Source of the DNA: Streblospio benedicti
Taxonomy: Eukaryota; Annelida; Polychaeta; Spionida; Spionidae
Reading direction: 5' to 3'
DNA length: 64,000 bases
NCBI GenBank assembly: GCA_019095985.1
Contig: CM032659.1
Span: forward strand, 11,252,313 to 11,316,312
Shown piece by piece: positions 20,875 through 34,100 of the stretch. The position numbers and the translations under genes were made by a program. Each line of letters starts with the position of its first letter. Position 1 is the stretch's first letter. Below the pieces are notes generated by a model that was not told where the DNA came from, searched no databases, and saw nothing but the letters and a program-made list of their open reading frames with translations.

Positions 20875-21779
20875 ACACACAAGACACCAATAAGTATAAA
20901 GTCTGCAATGTGTGTTTACGCATGAATATTTCCACCTTCATTTCATTTGTAGCCAAGGACGCTGTGTTTCCCTCATCCAGCAAAACAACCATATTTCTTA
21001 TAGAGCTGTTAGCCAAAACAGCCTTTCTGTTTGACTAAATTATGTTTGTGAAATCGTGTAACACTCGCTATAAATCTGTGTCATCTTGTCAAAGAAATAT
21101 GCCCTTTAAATATTGTTTGGATAATAAGTCTGCATTTTCCAATTTGCTGTAGACAATTTGGACACAACAAATATTTATCATTTGAAATTGGCAACGAAGA
21201 TCTATGAAAACCTTTCCATATTAGAAAGAACCATGCATTAGTTGAGTTTAGCAAGATGCTGACCTGTTTGACAGGGCTTTCTAAATTTCTGTGTGCAGAA
21301 TCAAAACGTTTCATATTGAATAATGTATAAAATACAAAGGTGACATTTAAATTTAATAGATATTGACTTTGTTTTAGTCAATTGAGGTAAGAAGTTCCCT
21401 ATTAATGTATATAGCATTATATCACGTAGCTGTATGAGGATTCAAACCAATTATCAAAGGTCTACCACACAGCCATTATGACAGACTGAGTCATGAATTC
21501 AACTCAAATTCTTTATCACAAGTCATTATTATCCAGCTTCATAGCACAGATTGTTTCTAAAAAGTGTATGACATTTGCAAAATTACTTGCGTTTAGATTT
21601 CTCAAAACCAGGCATGTTTGTTGCCCTGTAGTGTACACCAATTATCCTACTACTGGGGCAAAAACATTGCAATTTTTTTCTTAAACCTAGCCCATGTGTT
21701 TCTATATAATGAGGTTCCTGATGATGAAAACACATGCAGCTTGATTCCAAACCATGGATAGAAAATTCCATAATTTCAT
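20875..21779. other. Non-coding interval
   Basis: Short open frames on both strands have no pair of good splice sites and no domain. Nothing else stands out. Confidence 0.4.
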
Positions 21780-21985
21780 CGTAATGTCAGCTGCTCCGGT
21801 CGTCGTCACACACGGATCAGTCTAGCATCCACCTGCCTCGTCGTCGGAATAACCCGCAGCAGCAGAGACAGATTGGCTTCATTAATACGCTGCTTTTCCT
21901 CTAATTATTGCCAATTCCTTGTAATTATTACGATTGTACAGCATGTGTCCCGTCTTGGCGGCATAACTAATTATCATTTTAGTAC
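21780..21985. promoter_or_regulatory. Candidate cis-regulatory island rich in TAATTA
   Basis: CTAATTATTG, GTAATTATTACG and CTAATTATC occur within about 70 bp (21901-21975), preceded by a more GC-rich block with GCAGCAGCAGAGACAGATTG. The mixture differs sharply from the AT-rich flanks and resembles homeodomain-rich enhancers. No coding frame explains it. Confidence 0.35.
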
Positions 21986-24551
21986 ATGTGACAGAAGATA
22001 CATGTACATTTAGTTTCATGTTATCTGTGAATGCGTTTGATAACGATTTATATGTCAAATTAAGTAAATCACCCTTGAAACTGAGGCATTTAATTACTCC
22101 TTGATCAATGATACATGCAACAGTATGTAATTTCTTTTTCAGTCACGTTTTATCATTACAATGTTGCCAACATTCTGGAAAGCTACCCTATAACTTTGTA
22201 ATGACCCTACTGAAAACCTCATCATCCACTCTTTACCTTTTCACATCTGCATATTTAGCACAATCTGTGTCCCACGAGCCACATAAGGGAGTGTTTGGGC
22301 ACATTGGGCTATGGATCAAGTAGAGACCCTGCATCACTTCATTATAGCACTACTTTAAGATAGCGTCTGATGGATCTGTAGTGCAAAATAGCTTCTTTAA
22401 GATGGCTTGGGGCTTATTTGTAGTAAAATATTCAGTGTTGAACTTCGTAAGATTGCAATGTTATCAAAGTTGTTGAAAATTATGTAAGAGTAGTATTGGA
22501 GTTGCCATTTTTAGTATCATCTATACATGTATATATGGACCATTGATCGCTGCATGATAGGTGCACCAGGTGCTTTATATTGTACCTGTTTGTTTTTATC
22601 AAGGTCATCATCATCAATAAAAGCCTGGTCACATTTCCAAAAACTCACCTACATTGTATACGCAAGTGTGACGCAAAACGTTTTGTGTGCTTGCACGTTC
22701 ATTGAGTATTTAGACAATTTACATGACGACCAATTACTAATGAACAATGCTTGATTTACTGACAGATTGTGCACAAATCACTAACATTCCAAGGACTTCA
22801 GCATAATTTAAGGCATTCAGAGGAGCCAGACATTTTTATTTAGAACCAATCTTACGTGCGTTGTTTGTTAAGCGTCTGTAATTCATCAGTCTGTTAATGG
22901 TCAAGCGACAATTAATGATAATTCAACATCAGACAAGCGATCACTGATATTCCACATATATTTGGCACATTTTCTGCTGAAGAATTTGTTATTTCACACA
23001 AAAATTATGAACATGCGAGTATTACTGTCCAAACTTGTGCAAAAAGGCGAGTTTTGAACAGTTCAATGTGCTGATTCTGCGTACTTCAGTAGACAAAGAA
23101 CAACTTTCCATGTTAAAATCATCAATAAAAAGTGACCATTATGTACAAATCACATAACCATAAAATTTTGTGTGTGATTCATACGTTTTCACGGTTTTTA
23201 CTCAGTCTGACCACACCTTAACATGGATTTATCTCAATAGCAGTTGGACAGCTCCAACCAAATTTCTATTGTAACATTTCAAGGAAGACCAAATTTTAAC
23301 AAATTTTGAATGCTATCTCACTCTCTAAGTCTGATTTATAGATAACTGCTAAATATCCATTTTCTTTCCTGGTGCTTTATATTATGCATTCCTCTGATAG
23401 CTCCAAATTTGTATTCACTAGCTTTCTAATCAACTTACACTAATCCAACTGTATGTGTTATGTGTAATATGGCATTTGCAGCAAAATGTCAAACCAGATC
23501 ATGAAACATCTATTTGTAAATGACATTGTAATCATGTGGAGTGCAGCTAAAAAGTTTGAAGGCATTTTCGTGGGTAAAATATTCCTCCTTGTAATTTCGA
23601 TGCATCACTGAAAAATGCAACCAATGATATACATTTTACAGTAATTGCTGCAATTTGTTGTCCGTAAGTGTTGCATTAGCTGTGAAACTGGCAATTGCCT
23701 TTAATTTGACTTGACTTTGGGACAGAAGTCTACTCTAGATTGCTGGAAGTTCATTGATTTTGATACAGAGTGATATAAATTATTGGCGTGATTATTGAAA
23801 TATCCACTTGTATTGCCGATTTGCCATATTATCTTGGTTGATGAATTCAATAAACACTCTTTTGTTGATGACAAAAACATATAGAACCTATAGATAATAT
23901 ACATATTCTTTGCTAACATCAAGAAAGTTTGTGTAATAAGCTTCATGGAAATACAAATGGTCTTCAAAGATATATTCATTTGTAGGGATATGAACATATC
24001 ATTGGCCTAATACATAAGTGTAATATTCCAAGAAGACATCATACTCACTGATCACATTTTGATTGCTGTGTTTACACTCAGCATAAGTAATGAACATGCA
24101 AGTTATTTGAGATGATTGCTACTGGCATGATTCTGTAATGAGCACAGACCTTTTTGAGCTTTAAATCCAGGACAATTTGCAAATTGAAGGTAAAAAACCC
24201 CCGATGCGTTGCATCAGAGAGGTAAGGAAAGGCTTAAGTTCAGTTAGTTTTGTGGATAGTTTAATATCTTGAAGAAATATAATTTAGATCATAAAATAGA
24301 ATTGCTAATAAGAAATGTGATTAGTAGATATAATAAATCAACCAACAAATAAACTATGGCACAGGTTAAATTCCATGGGCGTGTTGATTAGAATAGGCCT
24401 GTTAGTTTATAACCTAAGGTGTTTACGTGAATCCCCTGGGTACGTATTTTGTGCATTTAATTTGTAGACACGGTTGAAAACATTGCCAGTATCATAGTAT
24501 GCGTTGTAGAGACATTGTGGATCATTTAAATTATCACTAATAGCATATCAG

Positions 24552-24586
24552 CAGGAATAAATGACATTTATTGTCATTTATTCCTG
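24552..24586. repeat. Perfect 15-bp hairpin
   Basis: CAGGAATAAATGACA (24552-24566), loop TTTAT, then TGTCATTTATTCCTG (24572-24586). The outer words resemble a second hairpin at 63335-63362. Confidence 0.9.
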
Positions 24587-25161
24587 GTATCAGTTAAGTG
24601 ACCGAAGTGCTTACTAATCATAATGTTTAGATGTATGACTTACAAATAGCGAAATTAGTTCTTTCTAATAAGGCCGCATAACAACGCTTCACAAGTACTT
24701 GCATTTACAGAGAATGATTAAGCGCTCAGAAACCTAAGAATCGAGTTGTGAGGGTGCAAAATTACAAAAGTTCAATCATCGTTCAAGACCTGTGTTGGCA
24801 GCATTGCGAGGAATCTTGCCATTGAAGCGACAATCTCGCTGAAGCCTTTCAAGGCTTGTCCGTAATGAGTTACGGTGAAAAGTAGCTGATTTTGCAGCTC
24901 TTTATGGTATCTGCATTTATGTCTATGAGAAAAGTACTTCTGAATTGGGAAGATTTTTTGAAATCTTTCATAATTTCCCTTCATGATTTCTCAGAAATTT
25001 AATTTGTTTTTAACAAATAGTTTGAATTATCTTTTTCTTTCTTGAATTCACTTTACATGTTGAAGTATCTGTAGGTCAAAAGTTCATATGAGATTTCACC
25101 AACAACATCTAATAAGACTAAATTAAGAATAAATTATGGACCCCTTTACACCATCGGCCAT

Positions 25162-25360
25162 GTGGAAGTGATCATAAGGATGTACACGAACCTCATGTTT
25201 TATGTCAATTTCTGTATGCCAAAGGCTGTATTCCATGGTTGTGTGGTAATAAGGCTAGTTTTGAGAAGAGCGTCATATGTCATTTCACGTGTAGTGTTAA
25301 AAGAAGTCAGTCAAAATGTTGTTTACTGTCTCCTACACCCTACTAGAAATAACAACAGAG
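25162..25360 (+). CDS. Weak candidate exon upstream of the C2 gene
   Basis: The frame is open from 25075 and includes RMYTNLMFYVNFCMPKAVF and VISRVVLKEVSQNVVY. It ends in phase 1 at AACAACAGAG before GTATGTAAG, a strong donor. The next candidate exon at 32703 begins GT, which would complete a glycine codon. No clear acceptor or start was found; the start given is nominal. It may be a chance frame. Confidence 0.2.
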
Positions 25361-27611
25361 GTATGTAAGAGACTATTTAAAAGACTACAATGAAACAAAA
25401 ATTCTTGTCTGCAATTACAACGCCCATAATTGCAATATCGCACGACACTGCATGTTTCATCTGGATGCTTTTGGTTTGTTAACTTTACTTGTAATTAATT
25501 CTAGATACACTCGCATAGAAGCATCAGATTTTTATTGTGTAATTGTCAATTAAGCAGGCACCATTATAATTACCTAGTAGTGTATCTGTAGCCTGAGGGG
25601 CGAAATCCACCTACACGGAGGGCAGAAATAGTGACATGAGATCGTTCGTCAAAAAAATATAATGGTCTTTTTAATCGGTCATTGCACTGTATATTTAGAT
25701 AGCATTTTGTAAAGTCATTTTTCAGGGGGTAATTATGTAGTTCTGAAGAAATTCAATTTGTTAGGTGTGATTTCATGGCATGTTGTGAATTATTTATAGT
25801 GGTTGGTGGTTGTATTTACTGTTTGTTGAATATCCAACAAAAATAGTCCGGTAGTGACTTCTTTTGATTTGATTAGCATGCTGTTAAAGTCATTTTAAAG
25901 TTGTTTTTGGTTTATTCGAAAATGATATTAAAATCGCTATGTATTATTATAAACTTGTTCTTGGGGCGGGAGTGCATTTTTTTTAATAGTTTACCTATAT
26001 TCTTTGGATGGTTAATATGTTCATTTAAGTGCAAATATACAACAAAATGAACTTTGAACTGTCTGGTATGTAATGTCAGATTACGCCAATTTCTTATAAA
26101 TCAACACACCATCTGCACTTTAAAAAGAATAAGGTATGTTCGATTAAGTCTTTTCTTCAACCTTTTTATGGTTTCCTATTCAAATATGACCTGGTACAAA
26201 ACCAAATGACAAATTTTAATTTAAACTTCATATAGTGAGGTCCCATTCATAGTGATCCAATGACATTCTCATGGCTGACTTAACTTCATATGTAACTAGT
26301 GAAAGTTTCACAAATTTCCTGGAAAATAAGAATGATTTGCTCTAGATATCATTATCATAATCTGTACGGTTTGCGCTGTCTGTCATTAGATTCAAGTTTT
26401 CAGTCTGGGATGATAGGATTCTTGATTGACAGTTTGGTATGTTTAGTATTATTATGATACTAATTTTTTTCTTTTTTTTAAAAATAAATATAAGTTTGAC
26501 ATAGTAGACAATTAAAAATATACTAGGTCTCAATTAGAAATGGTTATATATGCAAAGTATTGATTGTACTGACTTTTAAATTTTCAAAAAGAAATTTAAA
26601 GAAGTCAATTTTTACTTTCTAACCTATAACTTTGTAAGCTGTAAAGAATGGTCCTTAAAGAATATCTCCAAAACATCTAAAAAATGTAATTTGATCAGTG
26701 AGTTTGAAAGGTATTCATGAATTATGTTGCAGTCGTTTTGTTCCAAAGTCAATGCGTTGTGATGAGACTTGAATATTGACATGACTTGATAAATTATGTA
26801 CAGTGTTCTAAAGTTTCTATAGAATTCATCTGAAGATGACCAATCTTGTCATTTCCCCTGTTGTCCCCATTCTACAATGAATGGCCTTGGTCCAGTACCT
26901 AATGGTAAAGACCTATGAATATACATAAGAGAGCATTTTGAAGTAATATGGTACCAGTCATATACTAAACTGGTAACATTTTGTGACATAGAATTCTAAG
27001 AAGCTATAAGATTTGATTTTCAAGTGCATATGGTAAGGTTTTAGATGCAATATTCATTCTGGATATGTAGTACCTCAAAATAATGACAAGATTGTTTATA
27101 ATTTAGCAGATACTTAGTAGAAACTAGAAACCTTATATGGTAATAACATTTAACCTATTTGGCAATGCCAGCTTTTGTGTTTGTGATTACTTGAGAGGGA
27201 AGATTCTTCTTAGGACAACTTCTTTTCAAGAGCTGATAATTAAATCGACATTCTCTGTAAAGAGAAAGATATCATCAAGTAAATTATAAGTTAAAGACTA
27301 TTTTACAATATAAGTGGTTTTGCGGTGATTTTAAGGTCCAAATTAGAATATTTGTTCTTCATCAAGTTGCAAATAGTATAAATTTAACTTCAAGTAGTGT
27401 ATTTCTCTATCATTGTGCTAAAGCACAAGAAGGTAGTATATTTACTACCTGCCCTCACAAAGCAAGATGGACGCCTCATTTTAAGATTTTTTTTTTTATT
27501 GTAACCAATACACATTACACAAGTGCATGACAACAAATTTTGTGTCACAACGGTATATTACTTGTTACTTCAAATTTATCAATATAAAATGTGTTATGAT
27601 AATAAGTTATA

Positions 27612-27944
27612 TAGCTAAACCTCATTATAACGCGCCTCGATTTTGTGCGAATTTCTGTGTAACGCGGATTGACTATGGACCCCATTTATTTTATATTCTT
27701 ATACGTGTATATCCTTATATATGAAAATATTGTCAAAAAGTACCTTTATGCAAGTTGTTTACCTTCAAGGCAGCCATAATGGCGCACAAGGAAACTTGCT
27801 GCGCGCATGTACAATCATTTCCGTGTTTAGGTCTAACACTACCCGATCTCGACCAATGGCAGCGCAGCACATAACGCGCTTTCGGGGTTAACGCAGTTCT
27901 CGAAGTATGGACCCCAATGTCCGCGTAAAATCAAAGTTTAGCTG
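27612..27944. mobile_element. TA-flanked MITE, AGCTAAAC family, copy 1
   Basis: The left end TAGCTAAACCTCATTATAAC is matched by an inverted right end ending AAAGTTTAGCTG. It is bounded by TA at 27610-27611 and 27945-27946. Both ends carry a TATGGACCCCA word next to the terminal repeat. A 13-bp word, TAATAAGTTATAT, occurs on both sides (27600-27612 and 27945-27957), out of register with a simple TA duplication. A second, interrupted member lies at 48527-49281. Confidence 0.65.
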
Positions 27945-27984
27945 TAATAAGTTATATGATGTATGTTTATTTTCAAATTACATA

Positions 27985-28166
27985 CAGCATACTAATCCCC
28001 CAATTGTTGCCACCTCTAAAAAGAGACCACATCAAGATTAAGCCTTTTTTTAGATCCAAAACATTAAAAAGTAATCAATTCAAACCTCCTAAAGGCAAGA
28101 AGACTACTTGTCTACTAAGACCACTTGTGGTCATATTCTGAGTGGTCTCAATTAGAGGTTATACTG
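27985..28166. mobile_element. Pogo/Tigger-like MITE, copy 2, diverged (about 182 bp)
   Basis: The right end AATTAGAGGTTATACTG and the interior AGACCACTTGTGGTC and GTGGTCTCAATTAGAGG match copy 1 at 12155-12332. The left end CAGCATACTAATCCCC is more diverged. The length (182 against 178 bp) supports a full copy. It lies 40 bp from the neighbouring MITE. Confidence 0.5.
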
Positions 28167-31100
28167 TTGATTTACTACCTTCCTGAGTTTTATCATTGTT
28201 CATCACAGTGTCTATGTTAAATTAGAAGGCTGATACCATTCATGTCAGAAATTCAAGCATCTTTCTTGACATTTAAAACTACTTTAGTATATAATGTGAC
28301 AGGCAACATCATATCTGTACTATTTTTTTTTGAAAGAAAAAATTGCACTGAAATATTTGAATGTAGATGCAATGGTTATTAATTATGATTTAATATTTTC
28401 CGCTGTTATTTGATGTCAGTTTAATAGAGGGTAAACAAGAGTAGGAGCCAACTTTTACTATGCTGGTCACCATCATAAATAGATGACTGACAATTGAAAC
28501 TAATAATATGGTCATTATGGAGAGGTTCAACTAGGACTTGTTGCTTGGTTTGGGTTTGAAATGCTCTATTGAATATCTGTTGGCAAAACTTGTTTGATTT
28601 AAGGCTCATTTGTAATATTGGTGTTTTATTTTTAATTGCATTTTTCAGAGAATGGTGTGTATTCATAATGTGTTACTTGATTGGGATCGAAACATATGAA
28701 ATGGGCTTCCTTTGGCATGCAAAAAATGTGCTAATCAAAAAGATGATTCATCATCACAGAAAGTTGCGTTTTCGCTCTATTATAAGAGTTGAAGTGAAGA
28801 CAAATGGTGATATGTTTTGAACTAGCATAATGCGTGTTGAGAGAACATTTGTAGCTTTCTTTCACAAAGTTAACAGATTTGTTTCTATAGTTGTTATAAT
28901 TAAGAATACATGTACCCTGTATGTGCATGTAGCTGCTCTACAAATTTGATGATTGTGTTCAAATCATTTGTCATCAGTTGTAAGATTTGCTATGATATTA
29001 TCATGTAAAACTGAAACTTTTAATTGTTTATATTAAATAGTTTTATTGTCGTTTGCACTCTCTATTCTTAGTTAACCTTTTTTTATCCTACAACTGCCAT
29101 GATATGTTACAGCCTCAATGTAGTAAGATCTTGTCATGGACTGTATCTATATGCACATATTGAATGCATATTTAGTTTTGAAGCTACAAAACATTGTATT
29201 TCATTTGCAAAAGAGAAGAAATGAAGATCTTAGATTTCTATATGCTTAGGATTGTGAGCAATGTCACTTATATTGTCACTAGTCATCATTAGTAGGGAAT
29301 GTTCACAAGCTAATCAGCTGTTCAAGAATTATTCAGTGACAGTGTTTAAAATGATTACTTTTGGAGTGAGGTCCCCCATTCAAACTGAATTGATTTTGAC
29401 TTTTATGATATTAAATTATGATGCTTTAAGTGCTTTATGAGGGCTGGTGAAATATGTAGGCATACCAATGATTATTATGGTGCTGTGAACTGCTTTCCAC
29501 TGATAATTGAATTGCCTGAATTGGATTCACTTAGGATGTACACCAGGTCATTATCCCTAGTTTATTGCAAACATCTCCCTGATTTGTCCTTCCGTTTTGA
29601 TATGCGATTTGATGGGTTTTGAAGACAAATATTCTCCAAAACCATTTCTTTTGTTATCAAACATGAGGTTAGAAATATAAAGCTTCAACAAATATTATGG
29701 TTTTAACAGGGTCATAGATGAGTAACCTGTTCCATCATCTGAGACAGGAATTTGTATTGTCCAGACTGGTAAAAAATTTGAGTCACTTATCCTATGGAAG
29801 AATAAATTTTAGATATGTATGATACAAACAAAATTTTAATTGATTTTTCTGCTATTCGTTGCCCTGATTGTGCAATCGAAATCTATTACAGATGGCCAGA
29901 TAATTAGTTTAAAAAAAAGCATTTTTAATTAATGTCTCGGTACTAGTAATCATATTACAAAGAAAATATTTTAGGATCAGCACCAGTTTGTCTGCATTTA
30001 TTTTTCAAGTCTTTTCACTTGAGCATTGAATGTATAGTAAGATTGTGGTGAGAAGTGCCATAAATTGCAATAAACATCTGATGGAGTGAGAGCTTTTCCC
30101 TTTCACAGATGCCAGGCTAAATGTGATGTATGAATTATAGATTTGATTTTACTACTGTCTAGAGTTTATTGGTGACTAGTAGAGGGGTTTATTGTGCTGA
30201 TGCATGTATAATCTTTTATTTCACTTTTTTCCTTGATCTTTTTACTGGCAGAATGAAATCCAATGCGTCAAAGTTTGTTTGAAAATAATTTCATATTAAT
30301 ATTAAACTAAAACACAAGCTTGTAAATGAAAAAGAGATTTTTTGTATTTCAGTTTCGATTTATTTAAGATAACTGTACATGTATTTTCTTTGATTAGCTG
30401 AATGGAGCGTAATTTAAGTGTGTGTGTGTGACTGTTTGTAATTATTTGTAAAATGATCACTATCATTACATTTATAAACTTCAGACGTGCGGCTCTTTGA
30501 ACTATTTAAGTCTATCTACATTAAACATGTTAAAGCGTTTCAGAAATAAGATTAAAATAGATTAATTTTTCCTCCATATATATCCATTGAAATGTGATAT
30601 GACATTATTCACAGACTTGTGAAAACAAATGCTTTATAAAATAAGACAGCTTTACATATTTGATAATAATTATTGAGCATTGATTGCCTCAAATATCCTG
30701 TGGTTCAATAGGTGTACAAATATTTGAATTGGACAGCTAAAGTTTGCGCTTGAAGTTTGTTATTGTTTTCTTTATAGCTTTGCAAATGTAACGTTTGAGT
30801 GGGATCATGGCTTGATACACACAATTGTTTGTGACACTCTCCTAATTGGACACAGTGAAACCAGTCTGAAGTGACCAACTATGAAACTTCGCTTCAAAAC
30901 ATGAGCAAAGTTGTCATCATGGTCATGTCGAAGCGTATTTGATTTCTAGACCCCTAAATTTGATTGCCATTTTTTGAGTCTCATTTATAACAGGTGGTTG
31001 TAAATAATAAATCATGGTTGTCATGTTGTTTCAGCTCCAGAGTAAACAAGTGTTTGTTGTTTGTCTGGCAGACTGTTTTTAAAGATCGCCAGCTTCGTAG

Positions 31101-34100
31101 ACAATTGGACTAACAGGGGACATAAACAGGGTCTATAGGCAGGTTGCGCTTGTACAAACCAGCGTTTATTACCAGCACATTTGTTCTGTGGTCTCTGTTC
31201 ATTGAAACAGATCATCTATAGCACTTTCAAAATAAACAAATTGTTATGATAGCATGGATTGATGTGTGTCCTACGGATGATTTCTCTCATTTCTGAACAC
31301 ACACTTGTTGATGTGTTTATTAATGAGTGAAGATATATTTGGGATATATACTTCTTATTACAAACATAATAATTGCTTACAAATAAATGTTTATTAATTA
31401 ACTAATTAACAATTTTTTTATACACAGATGTAAATTATATAATACATGAATGGATATTAGATACACATTGGCCCATGCTGCTACTGTTGTACAATGTGGT
31501 ACATTCATTTAAACTTTCATAATTCAAGCATACCATGAAAATGAAAGTGTCAAACCTTAAAGTAAGTAGCAGTAAGGTTTCTTTATCAAAATTTAATTGC
31601 AAAATCGATGAAACCACTTAACAATGTATACATTGTCCTTTGGCTTCAAAACCAAAATTATCTGAAACCACCCTATTCATTTTCAGAGGACGTATTGACA
31701 ACTGACAGTGTTCTGTGCCATTTATAAGTGCACAAGTCTCATGCTGGAGACTGTTTTTGTACATTAACTGTAGTAGGTAAATAAGGACTCCTTTATCGGC
31801 ACCTTGGATCCGTTTCCTTCTGTCTATTCCGCTCTTGTGTCTATAAACACCCGAACTTGTGTACAAAGTCAACAGAGAAACAAGTGCGCTAAAATGTTAA
31901 TGCTTTTAATGTTACTTGTGCCGGCTCTTACTTGATGACAAGTTGTATATCTCAGAGAGCAACTGCTAAACTAGGCATGGAGTGTTGGTAATTTTGTACA
32001 GTTGTTGAACTGAAGAAGCTATAGATATTTTAGAAAATTGCACATTTTTTTTTTGTTTTTTAGAATAGACAATAGAGTTAGGTAATAGAAAAGTAGTTAA
32101 AGCTATTCGTGTTTTCAATAAACTAAAAGATCCACTTTTTCAGCTATCATGTTAATCATGTTTTGATTGCTTTTATATTGAATGGGATTTTTGAATAAAA
32201 ATATTATTAGTTTTCTATATTGGCAACGTTGAATGGAGACACAAAATTTATTGGTTTGTTAGTCAGATCTTAAATGAGATCTATTGACTTTTTAAACACG
32301 TTCTTCAATAGAGTTGTTGCATATGATTCAATGCCCACCATTTTCCAACATAATTTAATGATGTAAATTCATGCAATTACTCTCGACAGAATTTGGTTAA
32401 GGCCCACTAAAGGATGTTGTTGTTGTGATGTCATTATAAAGAAATTGGGTGTGATTCACATGGTAAAAAGAGGTAAGCCCTGTCTGGTTAAATTTGGAAA
32501 TGCCAAATTTGACATGTCTTCATAATGATGTTTTGCACTCATCAAGTAACACTATTTATGTTTATTGGCTACTCAAATGATGTATGTTACACTTTCCTCG
32601 TACTGAATATGTTCTTTACTTTCATTTTTCATTGTTTTTGCTACGATTATGTGATATTTGAAATGTAACTCATTTATAATTTGTTTTTCTTTTATTTTAC
32701 AGGTAAGGACCTGACCTACCTGTATATATATGCTGTCAGGTATGCACATGTTAAATTGTTATTACTCACAAGCCATAGGCATATTTGTGTTGAATCATGT
32801 AATCAAATTTGAACAGCTATGGGTGAAGCAGAAAGACAGTTAAACGTAATTCTGTGTATACTGTCTGGTTCGAACTAATCATAGGCCTGATTGGTAGTGA
32901 TTGCAGATTTTTAACATTTAGTTGTAAAGTGAATTTTGGAAGCAGAGGTGGGGCTTGAAATTGTAGAATTTGAATGTTGCCGTATTACCTTTAAGTTTAA
33001 CTTCCACTACAAAATTAAAGTCCCAGGGGCGTTTACGTTGAATCCTGATCAATTTAGGAAGTGCACATTTTACAATATCTCAATGGAGCTCACAATATAT
33101 ATTTGATGGTGTGTGTACAAGTGAGCATGGGCTATTCTGTGAATGTTTATAGGCAGGCCTAATGTTACATATGAATTTAGAAATCTTGTAGCAATATCTT
33201 TCAATGAAATCAAACAAAGTATTTATCAACCATCAGTACCAGCAGAAGATGGCATTTTGGTCACATTGCACTGTGTCTGTGGTTTCTCATCCATCGCAGT
33301 CATAATTTGGGGTTGGAATTGTTACAGATTTGATTGACTTTTTGCATGATGAAAGTTGCAAAATTATGTTTCAAAGACCTTGCCAATTTAGATGTAGCAT
33401 AAGTATTGTTCTTGATCACTTTGGGAATAAGTCATCAGACATGTAACTTATTACCGTACCATCTTAATAACTGTAACTTATTTGAGGGCAGTGAAATCAC
33501 TAGTCATTGTGGAATTAAATTTTATAGACTCCTTTCTCAACATTAGTAAGATAACACAGGTCGACACAAAATGACTATGTATTGAGGCAATGTAGACCAT
33601 AGAATAGTCAAGTAAAATTTTAAAAACCACAGTTATAAGATAAAAGCAGTTGCCATTGCAGGACCAGATTTTATGTTCTCTTTTGTTTTTAATCCATGCA
33701 CCTGGAAGTTAGTGTAAACTATGTAGGACATTGTTGATCTGCTTGAAACATTCCAGCAATATTTTCTGACAGTTTCATTGTTTACTTTTAGAGAACATAG
33801 TAAAAATGTAGAATGGTTTTATCTATGGTCTTACCATATATTTTAGTTTGATCAGGTTCTAATATTTCTATTAGACCCTGGTTTGATTATGATCAGTAAT
33901 TCATATTTTGTCATGCTGGATTGAATGCAGGTATAAAGAACAAGTATATGTATATAGAACAAAAATCATTGTTCGCGATTTTTATGTCATGTTTTGTATA
34001 GAACAGTCATCTGGTATTATAGGGTTACACCCTGAGTGTCCCGGACATGTACAGTGTACCAAAGACCTGAAAAGTGTGACAGTATCTTTTCTTTTTTGAA

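Larger units (their letters stand above)
21986..27611. other. Non-coding interval with hairpin and possible exons
   Basis: The interval holds a perfect 15-bp hairpin (24552-24586). Two further islands look regulatory by composition: about 22850-22960 and 25430-25640. Two open frames might be exons: minus 24939-24788 (KYFSHRHKCRYHKELQ onward, acceptor TTCCCAATTCAG, weak donor GTCTTG) and plus, ending at 25360 before GTATGTAAG. Neither has homology support. Confidence 0.3.
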
